From NCBI GenBank assembly GCA_937891825.1, contig CALAHN010000012.1:1-42646 (forward strand): a stretch of 42,646 nt of DNA, read 5' to 3'. A program made the translations under genes and the position numbers. This DNA comes from an uncultured Alphaproteobacteria bacterium. Its GTDB lineage: Bacteria > Pseudomonadota > Alphaproteobacteria > Bin95. Every line of letters starts with the position of its first letter. Position 1 is the stretch's first letter. Positions 24,384 to 32,816 of the stretch are shown piece after piece. The notes beneath the pieces were generated by a model. The model had not been told where the DNA came from. It did not search any database and was given only the letters and a program-made list of their open reading frames with translations.

Positions 24384-27059
24384 TCAGGCGGCGTTCATCA
24401 TGTTCCGCAGAACGTAGGGCAGGATGCCGCCGTTCTTGTAGTAATCGACTTCGTCTTCGGTATCGATCCGGCACATCAGGGTCACGTCTTCCTGGGAGCC
24501 GTCCGCCCGATGGATTGTGCATTGCACGTCCATACGCGGGGTGATGCCGCCGGCGATGCCCTTGATGTCGAAGACTTCGGAGCCGTTCAGCTTCAAGGTC
24601 GTCCGGTTCTGGCCGTTCTTGAACTCAAGCGGCAGGACGCCCATGCCAACGAGGTTCGAGCGGTGGATACGCTCGAAGCTTTCGACGATGACCGCCTTGA
24701 CGCCGAGGAGGCGCGTGCCCTTCGCCGCCCAGTCGCGGCTGGAGCCCGTGCCGTACTCCTTGCCGCCGATGATGATCAGCGGCACGCCGTCCGCCTTGTA
24801 GCGCTGGGCCGCGTCGTAGATGCTCATGATCTCGCCGGACGGCAGGTGCTTGGTGACGCCGCCTTCCGTGCCGGGAGCGGTCTCGTTCTTGATGCGGATA
24901 TTGCCGAAGGTGCCGCGCATCATGACCTGATGGTTGCCGCGTCGCGCGCCGAAGGAGTTGAAGTCGATCGGGCGGACCTGACGCTCCATCAGGTATTCGC
25001 CGGCCGGGCTCTCGCGCTTGATCGAGCTGGCGGGCGAGATGTGGTCGGTCGTGATGCTGTCGCCAAGCTGCGCCAGCGGCCGCGCGCCCTGGATGTCGGA
25101 GAAGCCGCCGACTTCCATGGTCATGCCTTCGAAGTAGGGCGGATTCTGCACATAGGTCGAGCCTTCGGACCACTTGTAGGTTTCGCTCTTCGGCACACGG
25201 ATGCCCTGCCACTGTTCCGGACCGAGGAACACGTTGGAATAGCGGTCCTTGAACATCGCCGGCGTCAGCGAGCTTTCGAGCAAGCTGGCGACTTCCTTCG
25301 CCGTCGGCCAGATGTCCTTCAGGTAGACGTCCTTGCCGTTCTGGTCCTGACCGAGCGGATCCTTGATCAGATCGACTTTCATCGAGCCGGCGATCGCATA
25401 GGCGATGACGAGCGGCGGCGAGGCCAGGTAGTTGGCGCGGACCTGGGGATGCACGCGGCCTTCGAAATTGCGGTTCGAGGAGACGACCGCGCCGACCAGC
25501 ACGTCGCCTTCGTCGATCGCGTTCGCGATCGGGTCGGAGAACGGGCCGGAATTGCCGATGCAGGTGGTGCAGCCGAAGGCGACGATATCGAAGCCAAGAT
25601 CGTCGAGGTGGTTTTGCAGCCCGGCGGCTTCCAGATAGTCCTGCACGACCTGGGAGCCGGGCGCGAAGGAGGTCTTGACCCAGGGCTTCGGCTTCAGGCC
25701 AAGCGCGTTCGCCTTCTGGGCGAGCAGGCCGGCCGTCAGCAGGAGCGGCGGGTTCGAGGTATTGGTGCAGCTTGTGATCGCGGCGAGCGTAACGTGGCCC
25801 GGCTCGATCGAATAGTCGGTTCCTGCGACCGCGGTCGCCTTGCCGCCGCCCAGTTCGATTTCGACTTTCTTGAACGCTTCGGCGGCGTTCGAGAGCAGCA
25901 CCCGGTCCTGGGGACGCTTCGGCCCGGCGAGCGCCGGCTCGACCGTGCTCATGTCGAGTTCGAGGGTGTCGGTGAAGATCGGATCGGGCGAGCTTGAATC
26001 GCGCCACATGCCCTGAGCCTTCGCATAAGCTTCGACCAGGGCGATGCGGTCAGCGTCGCGGCCGGTGAAGGTCAGGTAGCGGATGGCTTCGGCGTCGATC
26101 GGGAAGAAGCCGCAGGTCGCGCCGTATTCCGGCGCCATGTTGGCGATGGTCGCGCGGTCGGCGAGCGGCAGCTCGTCCAGGCCGGGGCCGTAGAACTCGA
26201 CGAATTTGCCGACGACGCCTTTCTTGCGGAGCAATTCCACGACGCGCAGCACGAGGTCGGTCGCGGTCGTGCCTTCCTTCATCTTGTTGGTCAACTTGAA
26301 GCCGACGACTTCCGGGATCAGCATGGAGACCGGCTGGCCGAGCATGCCGGCCTCGGCCTCAATGCCGCCCACGCCCCAGCCCAGCACCGCGAGGCCGTTG
26401 ACCATGGTCGTGTGGCTGTCGGTGCCGACCAGCGTATCCGGGTAGGCGACTTCCTTGCCGTCGATCGTCGCGGTCCAGACGACCTGCGCCAGATATTCCA
26501 GGTTGACCTGATGGCAGATGCCCGTGCCCGGCGGCACGACGCGGAAATTGCGGAAGGCGTTCTGGCCCCAGCGCAGGAACTCATAGCGTTCCTGGTTGCG
26601 CTCGAACTCCAGGGAGACGTTCTTGCCGAAGGCGCTGGCGTCGCCAGCGTGATCGACCATGACCGAATGGTCGATCACGAGATCGACCGGGGAGAGCGGG
26701 TTGATCTTCTGCGGGTCGCCGCCCAGGCCGACGATGGCGTCGCGCATGGCCGCCAGATCGACGACGGCGGGCACGCCGGTGAAGTCCTGCATCAGCACGC
26801 GGGCAGGACGGTAGGCGATTTCCGCGGGGGCCCGGCGGTTCTCCAGCCATACCTTGAACTGCTTGATGTCGTCGACATAAACGCTGCGGCTGTCTTCATG
26901 GCGCAGCAGGTTCTCCAGGAGAACCTTCAAGGAATAGGGCAGGCGGGAAACGTCGCCGACGGCAGGCGCGGCCGCCTCCAGGCTGAAATAGTCGTATGAT
27001 TTGCCCGCAGCCGTAAGGCTGCGGCGCGTTTTCAGTGTGTCGTGACCGACGGTCGACAT
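24384..27059 (-). CDS. acnA: Aconitate hydratase A
   Basis: The 891-aa monomeric aconitase interconverts citrate and isocitrate in the TCA cycle. The [4Fe-4S] cysteines are in AITSCTNTSNP and in FGCTTCIGNSG. Other signature stretches are VGTDSHTTMVNGLAVLGWGVGG and the swivel-domain motifs YGTGSSRDWAAKG and SFERIHRSNLVGMGVLP. Length is typical of bacterial AcnA (IRP-like). The ATG at 27059 starts the conserved N-terminus and has GGGGGA about 8 nt upstream; earlier in-frame starts reach into the promoter region shared with the divergent DUF427 gene. A terminator follows it. Confidence 0.98.
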   Translation of the reverse strand: MSTVGHDTLKTRRSLTAAGKSYDYFSLEAAAPAVGDVSRLPYSLKVLLENLLRHEDSRSVYVDDIKQFKVWLENRRAPAEIAYRPARVLMQDFTGVPAVVDLAAMRDAIVGLGGDPQKINPLSPVDLVIDHSVMVDHAGDASAFGKNVSLEFERNQERYEFLRWGQNAFRNFRVVPPGTGICHQVNLEYLAQVVWTATIDGKEVAYPDTLVGTDSHTTMVNGLAVLGWGVGGIEAEAGMLGQPVSMLIPEVVGFKLTNKMKEGTTATDLVLRVVELLRKKGVVGKFVEFYGPGLDELPLADRATIANMAPEYGATCGFFPIDAEAIRYLTFTGRDADRIALVEAYAKAQGMWRDSSSPDPIFTDTLELDMSTVEPALAGPKRPQDRVLLSNAAEAFKKVEIELGGGKATAVAGTDYSIEPGHVTLAAITSCTNTSNPPLLLTAGLLAQKANALGLKPKPWVKTSFAPGSQVVQDYLEAAGLQNHLDDLGFDIVAFGCTTCIGNSGPFSDPIANAIDEGDVLVGAVVSSNRNFEGRVHPQVRANYLASPPLVIAYAIAGSMKVDLIKDPLGQDQNGKDVYLKDIWPTAKEVASLLESSLTPAMFKDRYSNVFLGPEQWQGIRVPKSETYKWSEGSTYVQNPPYFEGMTMEVGGFSDIQGARPLAQLGDSITTDHISPASSIKRESPAGEYLMERQVRPIDFNSFGARRGNHQVMMRGTFGNIRIKNETAPGTEGGVTKHLPSGEIMSIYDAAQRYKADGVPLIIIGGKEYGTGSSRDWAAKGTRLLGVKAVIVESFERIHRSNLVGMGVLPLEFKNGQNRTTLKLNGSEVFDIKGIAGGITPRMDVQCTIHRADGSQEDVTLMCRIDTEDEVDYYKNGGILPYVLRNMMNAA

Positions 27060-27245
27060 GTGAGACGTCCCCCAATGGATGCGAAAGGCGAATACCCGCC
27101 GCCGCCGCTCCGCGCACGTCGCAGTCTGGGCAGGGAAAAACAATGTGATCTCTACACCTTTTTAGGCGCCCATCCAAGCGAAAGGATGCTGGACCTCGGG
27201 CGGGCGATGCCGGATATTCAAAGGGACCTGTCGAGGAGGAACGCC

Positions 27246-27626
27246 ATGGCCGGGAACCCCGCGCCCGGATATCTGCGTAAGCCGGATCACGTCGTGGCGA
27301 TCGCGCCCTACCCGGGGCGGATCGCGGTGTCGCTCGGCGGCGCGGTCATCGCCGACAGCGCGCGCGCGCTCGCTGTCTCTGAAACCGGGTATGGCGTCGC
27401 CTATTATATCCCGATGGCGGACGTGCGCATGGACCTGGCCGCCTTGACCGAGCACTCGACCCATTGCCCCTTCAAGGGCAATGCAAGCTATTACGCATTC
27501 GCGGTGGACGGCAGGCGCGTCGAGAACGCCGCCTGGTCCTATGCCGAGCCCTATGACGAGGCCGGGGCGCTGAAGGGCCATCTGGCGTTCTACACAAATC
27601 GCGTCGATGCGGTTTCGGTCGCCTAG
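27246..27626 (+). CDS. DUF427 family protein
   Basis: The 126-aa protein matches the small DUF427 family (beta-tent fold, function not established). It has GGAVIADSARALAVSETGYG, CPFKGNASYY (a hallmark CPxKGxAxYY) and AWSYAEPYDEAG. A very strong ribosome site, AGGAGGA, lies 5-6 nt before the ATG at 27246. The reading frame stays open to 27042, but that part covers the acnA promoter region and lacks conservation. It is divergent from acnA (186 nt), and no partner gene is evident. Confidence 0.9.
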   Translation: MAGNPAPGYLRKPDHVVAIAPYPGRIAVSLGGAVIADSARALAVSETGYGVAYYIPMADVRMDLAALTEHSTHCPFKGNASYYAFAVDGRRVENAAWSYAEPYDEAGALKGHLAFYTNRVDAVSVA

Positions 27627-27670
27627 CGCATGATGCATCCAGGCGGACGCGCGGCCCATGCTTTATCGTA

Positions 27671-27699
27671 TTGAAAACGATCAACTTATCCCGCATATG
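27671..27699 (+). promoter_or_regulatory. Possible sigma-70 type promoter for the GT42-like/kinase/deacetylase genes
   Basis: TTGAAA (27671-27676), a 17-nt spacer and CATATG (27694-27699) lie in an AT-rich patch 46 nt before the ATG at 27745. The -35 is good and the -10 weak. A small CCCGC-TCAAT-GCGGG hairpin follows in the presumed leader. Confidence 0.3.
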
Positions 27700-27744
27700 G
27701 CGATCCCGCTCAATGCGGGTGCAATCTAGGCGGCCCGGTCGCCA

Positions 27745-28875
27745 ATGCCCTCTTGGCTCAGCTTGCCGGCGCCGGCCGAGGACCGCTCGCTTTGGCTCGT
27801 CGCGGGCGACGCCGCGGCCGAAGCCGCCGCCCTGCGCCTGGCGGAAGCCTGGGACGGACGCTTCGGCCGCCTCCTGTTTTATTTGACGACGGCTGCCGAC
27901 CGGGGCAGGCCGGCGGCCCCGCCGCTCCGACGTGCCGCGGCGCCGCTCCTGCTGCGGCCAGTGCTGTGGCTGGCGCTCCGCCGGCTCCGGACGCGCGCGG
28001 TGATCGCAATCGGCCCGTCGATGGGCATTGGGCGGGCGCTGGCTGCGGCCGCGCCGGGGATGGGCGTCGCTGTCCTTGGGTGGGACGGCGTCGGCGATCC
28101 GCCAGAGGCGCTGGCCGCCGCCGTTCTGCAGGCCGCCCGGGAGAACCCGCGCGGCCGCCGCGCCGGCGGTCTGACGATCCGGGCGGCGCGGCGGGCGGTC
28201 GCGTCCGGCTTGCCATTTGGACTGGATCGCCTTCGAGTCCGAAAACTCGCGGACCTCCAGGCGCTTCACGAAGCGCTCGGCTGGCCGGAGACGATTGTCT
28301 GTATCGGCAGCGGCCCGTCCTCGAACGACGACCGGTGCGTCGCCGCCGCAGCCGGGGCGGCGACAGCGATCTTCCGCGTCAAGCATCGCTGGCTCGCCGA
28401 GGGCCGCGTCCGCCGCGCCGATGTCGCGTTCAGCGGCACGGCCGAGACCGCCTATCGCCTGCCGCGCGCCATCGTGCTGATCCAGGACCGGGAAACCGCC
28501 GCCCGCTTCGTGCTGGAGCGGGCCTGGCGCGGCGGCTTCAGGCCGTCAGTCTATGGCGTCGTCGAAGACCTGCTGCCGGATTTTCAAAGCGCCGTCGGCG
28601 ACGGCGCGCGCCTGACCAATGGCGCCGCCATGCTGGCGATCGCCGCGGCACTGCAGCCGAAGCGGCTGTTTGTCGGCGGCGTCGACCTGTACCGTCACCC
28701 GGCGGGGGCCTATCCCGGCGGCCCGGCGGTCGCCAACGCCTATGCGCCCGCCCACGACGCCGAAACGGAAACGGCGTTCGCGCTTGCGGTCCTCCAAGCC
28801 TATCGGGCGCGGGGCGGGACGCTTGAAGCGATCGGCCCGCTCGGAGATCTTCTGGCGGACCGGCAGGGCAAGTGA
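27745..28875 (+). CDS. Sialyltransferase (GT42)/DUF115-like glycosyltransferase-fold protein
   Basis: The 376-aa protein has two parts. The C-terminal half (about 182-350) follows the order of motifs in CstII-type GT42 sialyltransferases: VCIGSGPSSND (185-195, like GNGPS), AIFRVKHRW (208-216, like VFRCN), RLTNGAAMLAIAAAL then KRLFVGGVDLY (289-316, like ITSGVYMCAVAIAL then IYLSGIDFY), and APAHDAETE (334-342) where CstII has its catalytic His. The related MptE-like DUF115 proteins are an alternative. The N-terminal half (1-180) is very Ala/Arg-rich and unrecognised. There is no signal peptide, and the Shine-Dalgarno is weak. The kinase gene starts 11 nt later. The true substrate is unknown; nonulosonate transfer is inference. 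Confidence 0.55.
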   Translation: MPSWLSLPAPAEDRSLWLVAGDAAAEAAALRLAEAWDGRFGRLLFYLTTAADRGRPAAPPLRRAAAPLLLRPVLWLALRRLRTRAVIAIGPSMGIGRALAAAAPGMGVAVLGWDGVGDPPEALAAAVLQAARENPRGRRAGGLTIRAARRAVASGLPFGLDRLRVRKLADLQALHEALGWPETIVCIGSGPSSNDDRCVAAAAGAATAIFRVKHRWLAEGRVRRADVAFSGTAETAYRLPRAIVLIQDRETAARFVLERAWRGGFRPSVYGVVEDLLPDFQSAVGDGARLTNGAAMLAIAAALQPKRLFVGGVDLYRHPAGAYPGGPAVANAYAPAHDAETETAFALAVLQAYRARGGTLEAIGPLGDLLADRQGK

Positions 28876-28885
28876 GGAAGCGTTT

Positions 28886-29815
28886 ATGAGCATCGTCGTC
28901 ATCGGCAGCGTCACCTGGGACGTCGCCGCCTTTGCGAGCCGGCTGCCGAAACCCGGCGAGACGCTGATCGGCGACCGGTACGCCGTCGGGCTTGGCGGCA
29001 AAGGCGCCAACCAGGCGGCCGCCGCGGCGCGGCTTGGCCAGCCGGCGCGCTTCTTCGGCCGGGTCGGCGACGACGGTTTCGGTGCGTCCGTCCGCCAAGC
29101 CCTCGCCGACCATGGCGTCGATCCCGGCGATCTTGCGATCGATCTGGCGGCGACGGCGCTTGGGGTGATCCTGATCGGCCAGAACGGCCAGAACGCGATC
29201 ATCCAGGCGCCCGGCGCCAACCGGAGCTTGACGGCGGCGGATGTCGCGCGCGCCGCGCCCGCCATCGGGCAGGCCAGGGCTGTCCTGATGCAGCTTGAGG
29301 TTCCGTTGGAGGTCTCCCTGGCTGCGGCGAGCCTCGCGCGGCAGTCGGGCGCGCTCGCGATCTTCGATCCGGCCCCGGCCCCCCAGGACGGGCTCGCCGG
29401 GTCCGTGCTGATGGCCTTCGATATCGTGACGCCGAACGAGGTCGAGGCCGAGACATACTGCGGCTTTCGCCCGACCGATGTCGAAAGCGGCCGCGCGGCG
29501 GCCCGGCGCCTGGTCGAACTCGGCGCGCCGGCCGCAATCGTCACCCTGGGGGCGGGCGGCGCCGCCTGGGCGAGCGACATGGCCCGCGACGGCGCGTGCG
29601 AAGGCTTTCAACCGGCCTTCAAGGTTGCCGCCATCGATGCCGTCGGCGCGGGCGATTGCTTCAATGGCGCGCTCGCAGTCGCGCTGACGGAAGGCCAGCC
29701 GTTCGCCGCCGCGATCCGCTTCGCCGCCGCCGCCGCGGCGCTCTCCACGACGCGCCCGACCGCCGCCGCCTCGATGCCGGACCGGGCCGAGACCGACGCT
29801 CTCTTGCGCGCCTGA
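28886..29815 (+). CDS. Ribokinase/PfkB-family carbohydrate kinase
   Basis: The 309-aa PfkB kinase has GGKGANQAAAAARLG (about 34-48) as sugar-binding signature 1 and DAVGAGDCFNGAL (about 253-265) as signature 2 with its catalytic base Asp. FFGRVGDDGFG, VTPNEVEAE and TLGAGGA are typical of ribokinase. Probable activity is ATP-dependent phosphorylation of a sugar or nucleoside in the cytoplasm; ribose is likely but not certain. No transporter or sugar-pyranase neighbour is present to support ribose. The ATG at 28886 has GAGGAAG 5 nt upstream. It lies between the GT42-like gene (11 nt) and the deacetylase (41 nt) on the same strand. Confidence 0.9.
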   Translation: MSIVVIGSVTWDVAAFASRLPKPGETLIGDRYAVGLGGKGANQAAAAARLGQPARFFGRVGDDGFGASVRQALADHGVDPGDLAIDLAATALGVILIGQNGQNAIIQAPGANRSLTAADVARAAPAIGQARAVLMQLEVPLEVSLAAASLARQSGALAIFDPAPAPQDGLAGSVLMAFDIVTPNEVEAETYCGFRPTDVESGRAAARRLVELGAPAAIVTLGAGGAAWASDMARDGACEGFQPAFKVAAIDAVGAGDCFNGALAVALTEGQPFAAAIRFAAAAAALSTTRPTAAASMPDRAETDALLRA

Positions 29816-29856
29816 CGGGGCGCCGCGCCAGCCATCCTGAGTATAGGAAGCCGCAT

Positions 29857-30504
29857 TTGGCCCGGAAACTGAGCTTGACCTTCGACAACGGTCCCGATCC
29901 CGCCGTCACGCCCCAGGTGCTGGCGGACCTGGCGGCGCGCGGCTTGCCCGCGACCTTCTTCCCGGTCGGCGAGCGCCTGGCCGAACCGGGCGGCAGCGCG
30001 ACGCTGGATCAGGTCGCGGCGGCCGGCCATGCCATCGGCAACCACACCTTCAGTCATCCACGGCCGTTCGGCGCCCTGACGCCGGCCGCCGCCATCGCCG
30101 AAATTCAGCGCACCGAGGCGTTGCTGGCGGGGCGGCAGTCGCCGGGGCGGCTGTTTCGCCCGTCCGCCGGGGGCGGCCTGCTGCAGCCGGGCGTGCTGAA
30201 CCAGGGGATCGTCGACTATCTCGTGGCCGAGCGCTTCAGCCTGGTTCTCTGGAGCCTGGTCGTCGAGGATTGGGCCAGGCCCGATGGCAGTTGGGTCGAG
30301 ATCGCCCTGACGGGCCTCAAGCGCGACGCCTGGACCAACCTGGTGCTGCACGACATTCCGAACGGCGCCATGGACCATCTCGGCCGGTTTCTGGACCTGG
30401 CCCTGGCCGAAGGCGTCGAAGTGGCCGCGGACCTTCCGCCGGCGACGGTTCCGATCCATGAAGGCCGGATCCGGGGGCCGGTACAGAATTTGCTCGCCGG
30501 CTGA
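29857..30504 (+). CDS. NodB-type polysaccharide deacetylase with altered metal ligand
   Basis: The 215-aa NodB-homology protein has motif 1 LTFDNGPD, motif 2 GNHTFSHP (His63 and His67) and a final LVLHDIPNG. Family enzymes remove acetyl groups from N-acetyl sugars in peptidoglycan, chitin or exopolysaccharide. Motif 1 is normally TFDDG, where the second Asp binds the metal; here it is Asn11. Motif 3 (RxPxG) is also unusual (RPSAGGG). I place the start at the TTG at 29857: AGGAAG lies 6 nt upstream, and the domain begins at once. No ATG fits, and an in-frame extension runs back through the kinase gene. There is no signal peptide, so it may act in the cytoplasm. Confidence 0.8.
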   Translation: MARKLSLTFDNGPDPAVTPQVLADLAARGLPATFFPVGERLAEPGGSATLDQVAAAGHAIGNHTFSHPRPFGALTPAAAIAEIQRTEALLAGRQSPGRLFRPSAGGGLLQPGVLNQGIVDYLVAERFSLVLWSLVVEDWARPDGSWVEIALTGLKRDAWTNLVLHDIPNGAMDHLGRFLDLALAEGVEVAADLPPATVPIHEGRIRGPVQNLLAG

Positions 30505-30621
30505 TCGGCGCGCCCTGGCGGCGCTGCTGTTCGGATTTCCGCCGGCGGGCCGGGACGGCCGCTTTCACTTCGATGTCGCCTTGAGCGCGCCCGTCACGGG
30601 CAATTTTATCGTGCGCTATCG

Positions 30622-30641
30622 CGGTTGGCTGCAGCCAACCG
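30622..30641. other. Perfect 20-bp palindrome in a convergent intergenic gap
   Basis: CGGTTGGCTGCAGCCAACCG lies between the deacetylase stop (30504) and the acyl-CoA dehydrogenase stop (30669). Neither strand has a T-run after it, so a simple intrinsic terminator is doubtful. It may still block convergent transcription or bind a dimeric protein. Confidence 0.45.
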
Positions 30642-30668
30642 GCCCGGACGATGCTCTCGTCACGTGAT

Positions 30669-31874
30669 CTATAGCCCGAGGACGCGCTTTGCGATGATGT
30701 CGCGCTGCACCTCGTTCGTGCCGCCATAGATCGAGGCGGCGCGGCGGAGCAGGTGCTCGGTCATGGCGCCGCGGCCGTGGTCGGGGCCGACGAACTCGTT
30801 GGCGTCGAGGCGGAGGCTCTCCCGTTCATAGGGTTGGACATAATTGCCGAGGGCGAAGACCAGCAGCTCGTTCAGGCCCTGCTCGATTTCGGTCCCGGCG
30901 ATCTTGAGCATCGAGGCTTCGGCGCCGATCTTCTTGCCGGCGGCTTCGCGGCCCAGCATGCGGAGATTGGTGTTCTCCAGGGCCGTCAGCTTCGTCGCGT
31001 ATTCCATCAGCCGGGCGCGGAAAGCGGGATCGTCCCAAAGCGCGCCGCCGTCGTCGCTGCGTTCGGCCCGCGCCACGCCGACGATCTTTTCGATCTTGCG
31101 GCGGGACTTGCCGACGCCGGCGATGCCCGTCCGCTCGTTGCCGAGCAGGAACTTGGCATAGGTCCAGCCTTTGTTTTCCTCGCCGATCCGATTGGCGACG
31201 GGCACGCGGACGTCGGTGAAAAACACCTCGTTCAGGTAATGGCCGCCGTCGATGGAGATGATCGGGCGGACGTCGACGCCCGGCGTCTTCATGTCGATCA
31301 ACAGGAAGCTGATGCCTTCCTGGCGCTTCTTCGCCGGGTCGCTGTCGGTGCGCACCAGGGCGAAGATCCAGTCGGCGTGATGGGCGTGGCTGGTCCAGAT
31401 CTTCTGGCCGTTGACGACATAGTCGTCGCCGTCGCGCACGGCCCTGGTTTTCAGGCTGGCAAGGTCGGAGCCGGCGCCCGGCTCGGAATAGCCCTGGCAC
31501 CAGGTGATTTCGCCGGAGAGGATCGGCTTGAGGTGCTGGGCTTTCTGTTCCGGCGTGCCGAAGGTGAAGATAACCGGGCCGACCAGGCCGATGCCGAAGC
31601 TGCTGAGGCGTGGCGCATAGGCGCGCTGATATTCTTCCTCATAGATATGCTTCTGGGTCGGGGTCCATCCCGTGCCGCCATATTCGACCGGCCAGCGCGG
31701 CGCGATCCAGCCTTGCTCATAGAGGGCCCGGTGCCAGGCCCTGGTGTCCTCCTTCTTCACATAGGAGGGCGCAAGCTGGGCCTGGCGCTTGAAATGTTCG
31801 GGCAGCTTGGCCTTGAAGAAGGCGCGGACTTCGTCGCGGAACGCTTCATCGGCAGGGTTGAAGGCGGCATCCAT
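30669..31874 (-). CDS. Acyl-CoA dehydrogenase
   Basis: The 401-aa acyl-CoA dehydrogenase of the long-helical-insert group (FadE/ChsE-like) has WCQGYSEPGAGSDLASLKTRA (in two parts: CQGYSEPGAGSD, LASLKTRA), GQKIWTSHAHHADW, NEVFFTDVRVP and the C-terminal IYGGTNEVQRDIIAKRVLGL. It would oxidise an acyl-CoA to a 2-enoyl-CoA with FAD, passing electrons to ETF. AGGAG lies about 10 nt before the ATG at 31874. With the enoyl-CoA hydratase 60 nt upstream and a quinone oxidoreductase before it, it forms a beta-oxidation-like group. The substrate may be a branched or ring-derived acyl-CoA; not determinable here. Confidence 0.95.
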   Translation of the reverse strand: MDAAFNPADEAFRDEVRAFFKAKLPEHFKRQAQLAPSYVKKEDTRAWHRALYEQGWIAPRWPVEYGGTGWTPTQKHIYEEEYQRAYAPRLSSFGIGLVGPVIFTFGTPEQKAQHLKPILSGEITWCQGYSEPGAGSDLASLKTRAVRDGDDYVVNGQKIWTSHAHHADWIFALVRTDSDPAKKRQEGISFLLIDMKTPGVDVRPIISIDGGHYLNEVFFTDVRVPVANRIGEENKGWTYAKFLLGNERTGIAGVGKSRRKIEKIVGVARAERSDDGGALWDDPAFRARLMEYATKLTALENTNLRMLGREAAGKKIGAEASMLKIAGTEIEQGLNELLVFALGNYVQPYERESLRLDANEFVGPDHGRGAMTEHLLRRAASIYGGTNEVQRDIIAKRVLGL

Positions 31875-31934
31875 TGCGTACGGTCTCCTGACGGGCGGTA
31901 GTGCGGGCGTTGGGGCGTTCGTCGCGGCGGCCGC

Positions 31935-32708
31935 TCAGCGGCCCTTGAACACTGGTTTCCGCTTTTCCAGTTGGGCGGTGCGCGCTTCGAGGGCGTCCTC
32001 GGTCCTGGACAATTCGTAGGTGAAGTTCTGCTCGAAGCGATAGCCGTCGCGCTGCGGCATCAACTGCACGAGGTTGCAGCTATTCTTGGCATACTTGATC
32101 CCGAGCGGGCTCTTCGAGGCGATGCGTTCCGCCATCGCCACGGCCTGGGGCACAAGCTCCTCTCGCGGCCAGACCGAATCCAGGATGCCCAGGCGATAGA
32201 GCTCGCTCGCCGGCAGCCGGTCGCCGGTGAACATCATGCGGCGGACGAAGGATTTGGGGAACAGCTCGCTCAGCATCGCGGCGCCGCCGGCCAGGCCGAC
32301 GTCGATCTCGGGCATGCCGAAGACCGCGTTCTCCGACGCCATCATGATATCGCAGGCCGCCATCAGCCCCATCCCGGCGCCGAGCGCCGCGCCGTTGACG
32401 GCCGCGATCACCGGCTTCGTGCATTCCTTGATGGCGTTGCCGGTTTCCCGAACGCCGCGATTGTGCCGCCAGTAGGCGCCGGGCTGGCTGACGTCCGGCC
32501 GGTCCTTGAGGTCGGCGCCGGCGCAGAAGACCTTGCCCTCGGCGGTCAGCACGAGGCAGCGGATATCGTCGCGGTCCGTCGCGGCATCGAAGATTTCGGT
32601 CAGGCGGTCGCGGAGCGCGGCGTTGACCGCGTTCACCGGCGGCCGATTGATCGTGATCACGCCGACAAAATTATTGATTTCGAAGCGGACCATCTCGCTT
32701 TCAGACAT
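31935..32708 (-). CDS. Enoyl-CoA hydratase/isomerase (crotonase family)
   Basis: The 257-aa crotonase-fold protein has oxyanion-hole segments VFCAGADLKD (about 62-71) and NGAALGAGMGLMAACDI (about 105-121). FGMPEIDVGLAGGAAMLSELFP carries the candidate catalytic Glu. The second catalytic position has the look of a hydratase rather than a dehalogenase, but isomerase activity is possible. The ATG at 32708 is preceded by AAGGGAAA about 7 nt away; the in-frame extension to 32768 lacks support. It is the middle gene of a quinone oxidoreductase, hydratase and dehydrogenase set, 108 nt after the first. Confidence 0.93.
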   Translation of the reverse strand: MSESEMVRFEINNFVGVITINRPPVNAVNAALRDRLTEIFDAATDRDDIRCLVLTAEGKVFCAGADLKDRPDVSQPGAYWRHNRGVRETGNAIKECTKPVIAAVNGAALGAGMGLMAACDIMMASENAVFGMPEIDVGLAGGAAMLSELFPKSFVRRMMFTGDRLPASELYRLGILDSVWPREELVPQAVAMAERIASKSPLGIKYAKNSCNLVQLMPQRDGYRFEQNFTYELSRTEDALEARTAQLEKRKPVFKGR

Positions 32709-32816
32709 CGTAGTTTCCCTTGGAACGATTTTGACCATCAGTTGACCGGCTTCGCGGCCGAAGCGCAAGCGGCGATCCTGACGGGGGCCTGCCGCCGTCG
32801 CCGGGACCTCGCGGTC

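Noticed and set aside
27472-28386. 304-aa open frame on the minus strand
   Set aside because: Antisense to DUF427 and the GT42-like gene; Arg/Pro-rich and without a domain.
30458-30667. 69-aa frame after the deacetylase
   Set aside because: Starts inside the deacetylase gene, no ribosome site, ends at the convergent gene; I could not recognise any family.
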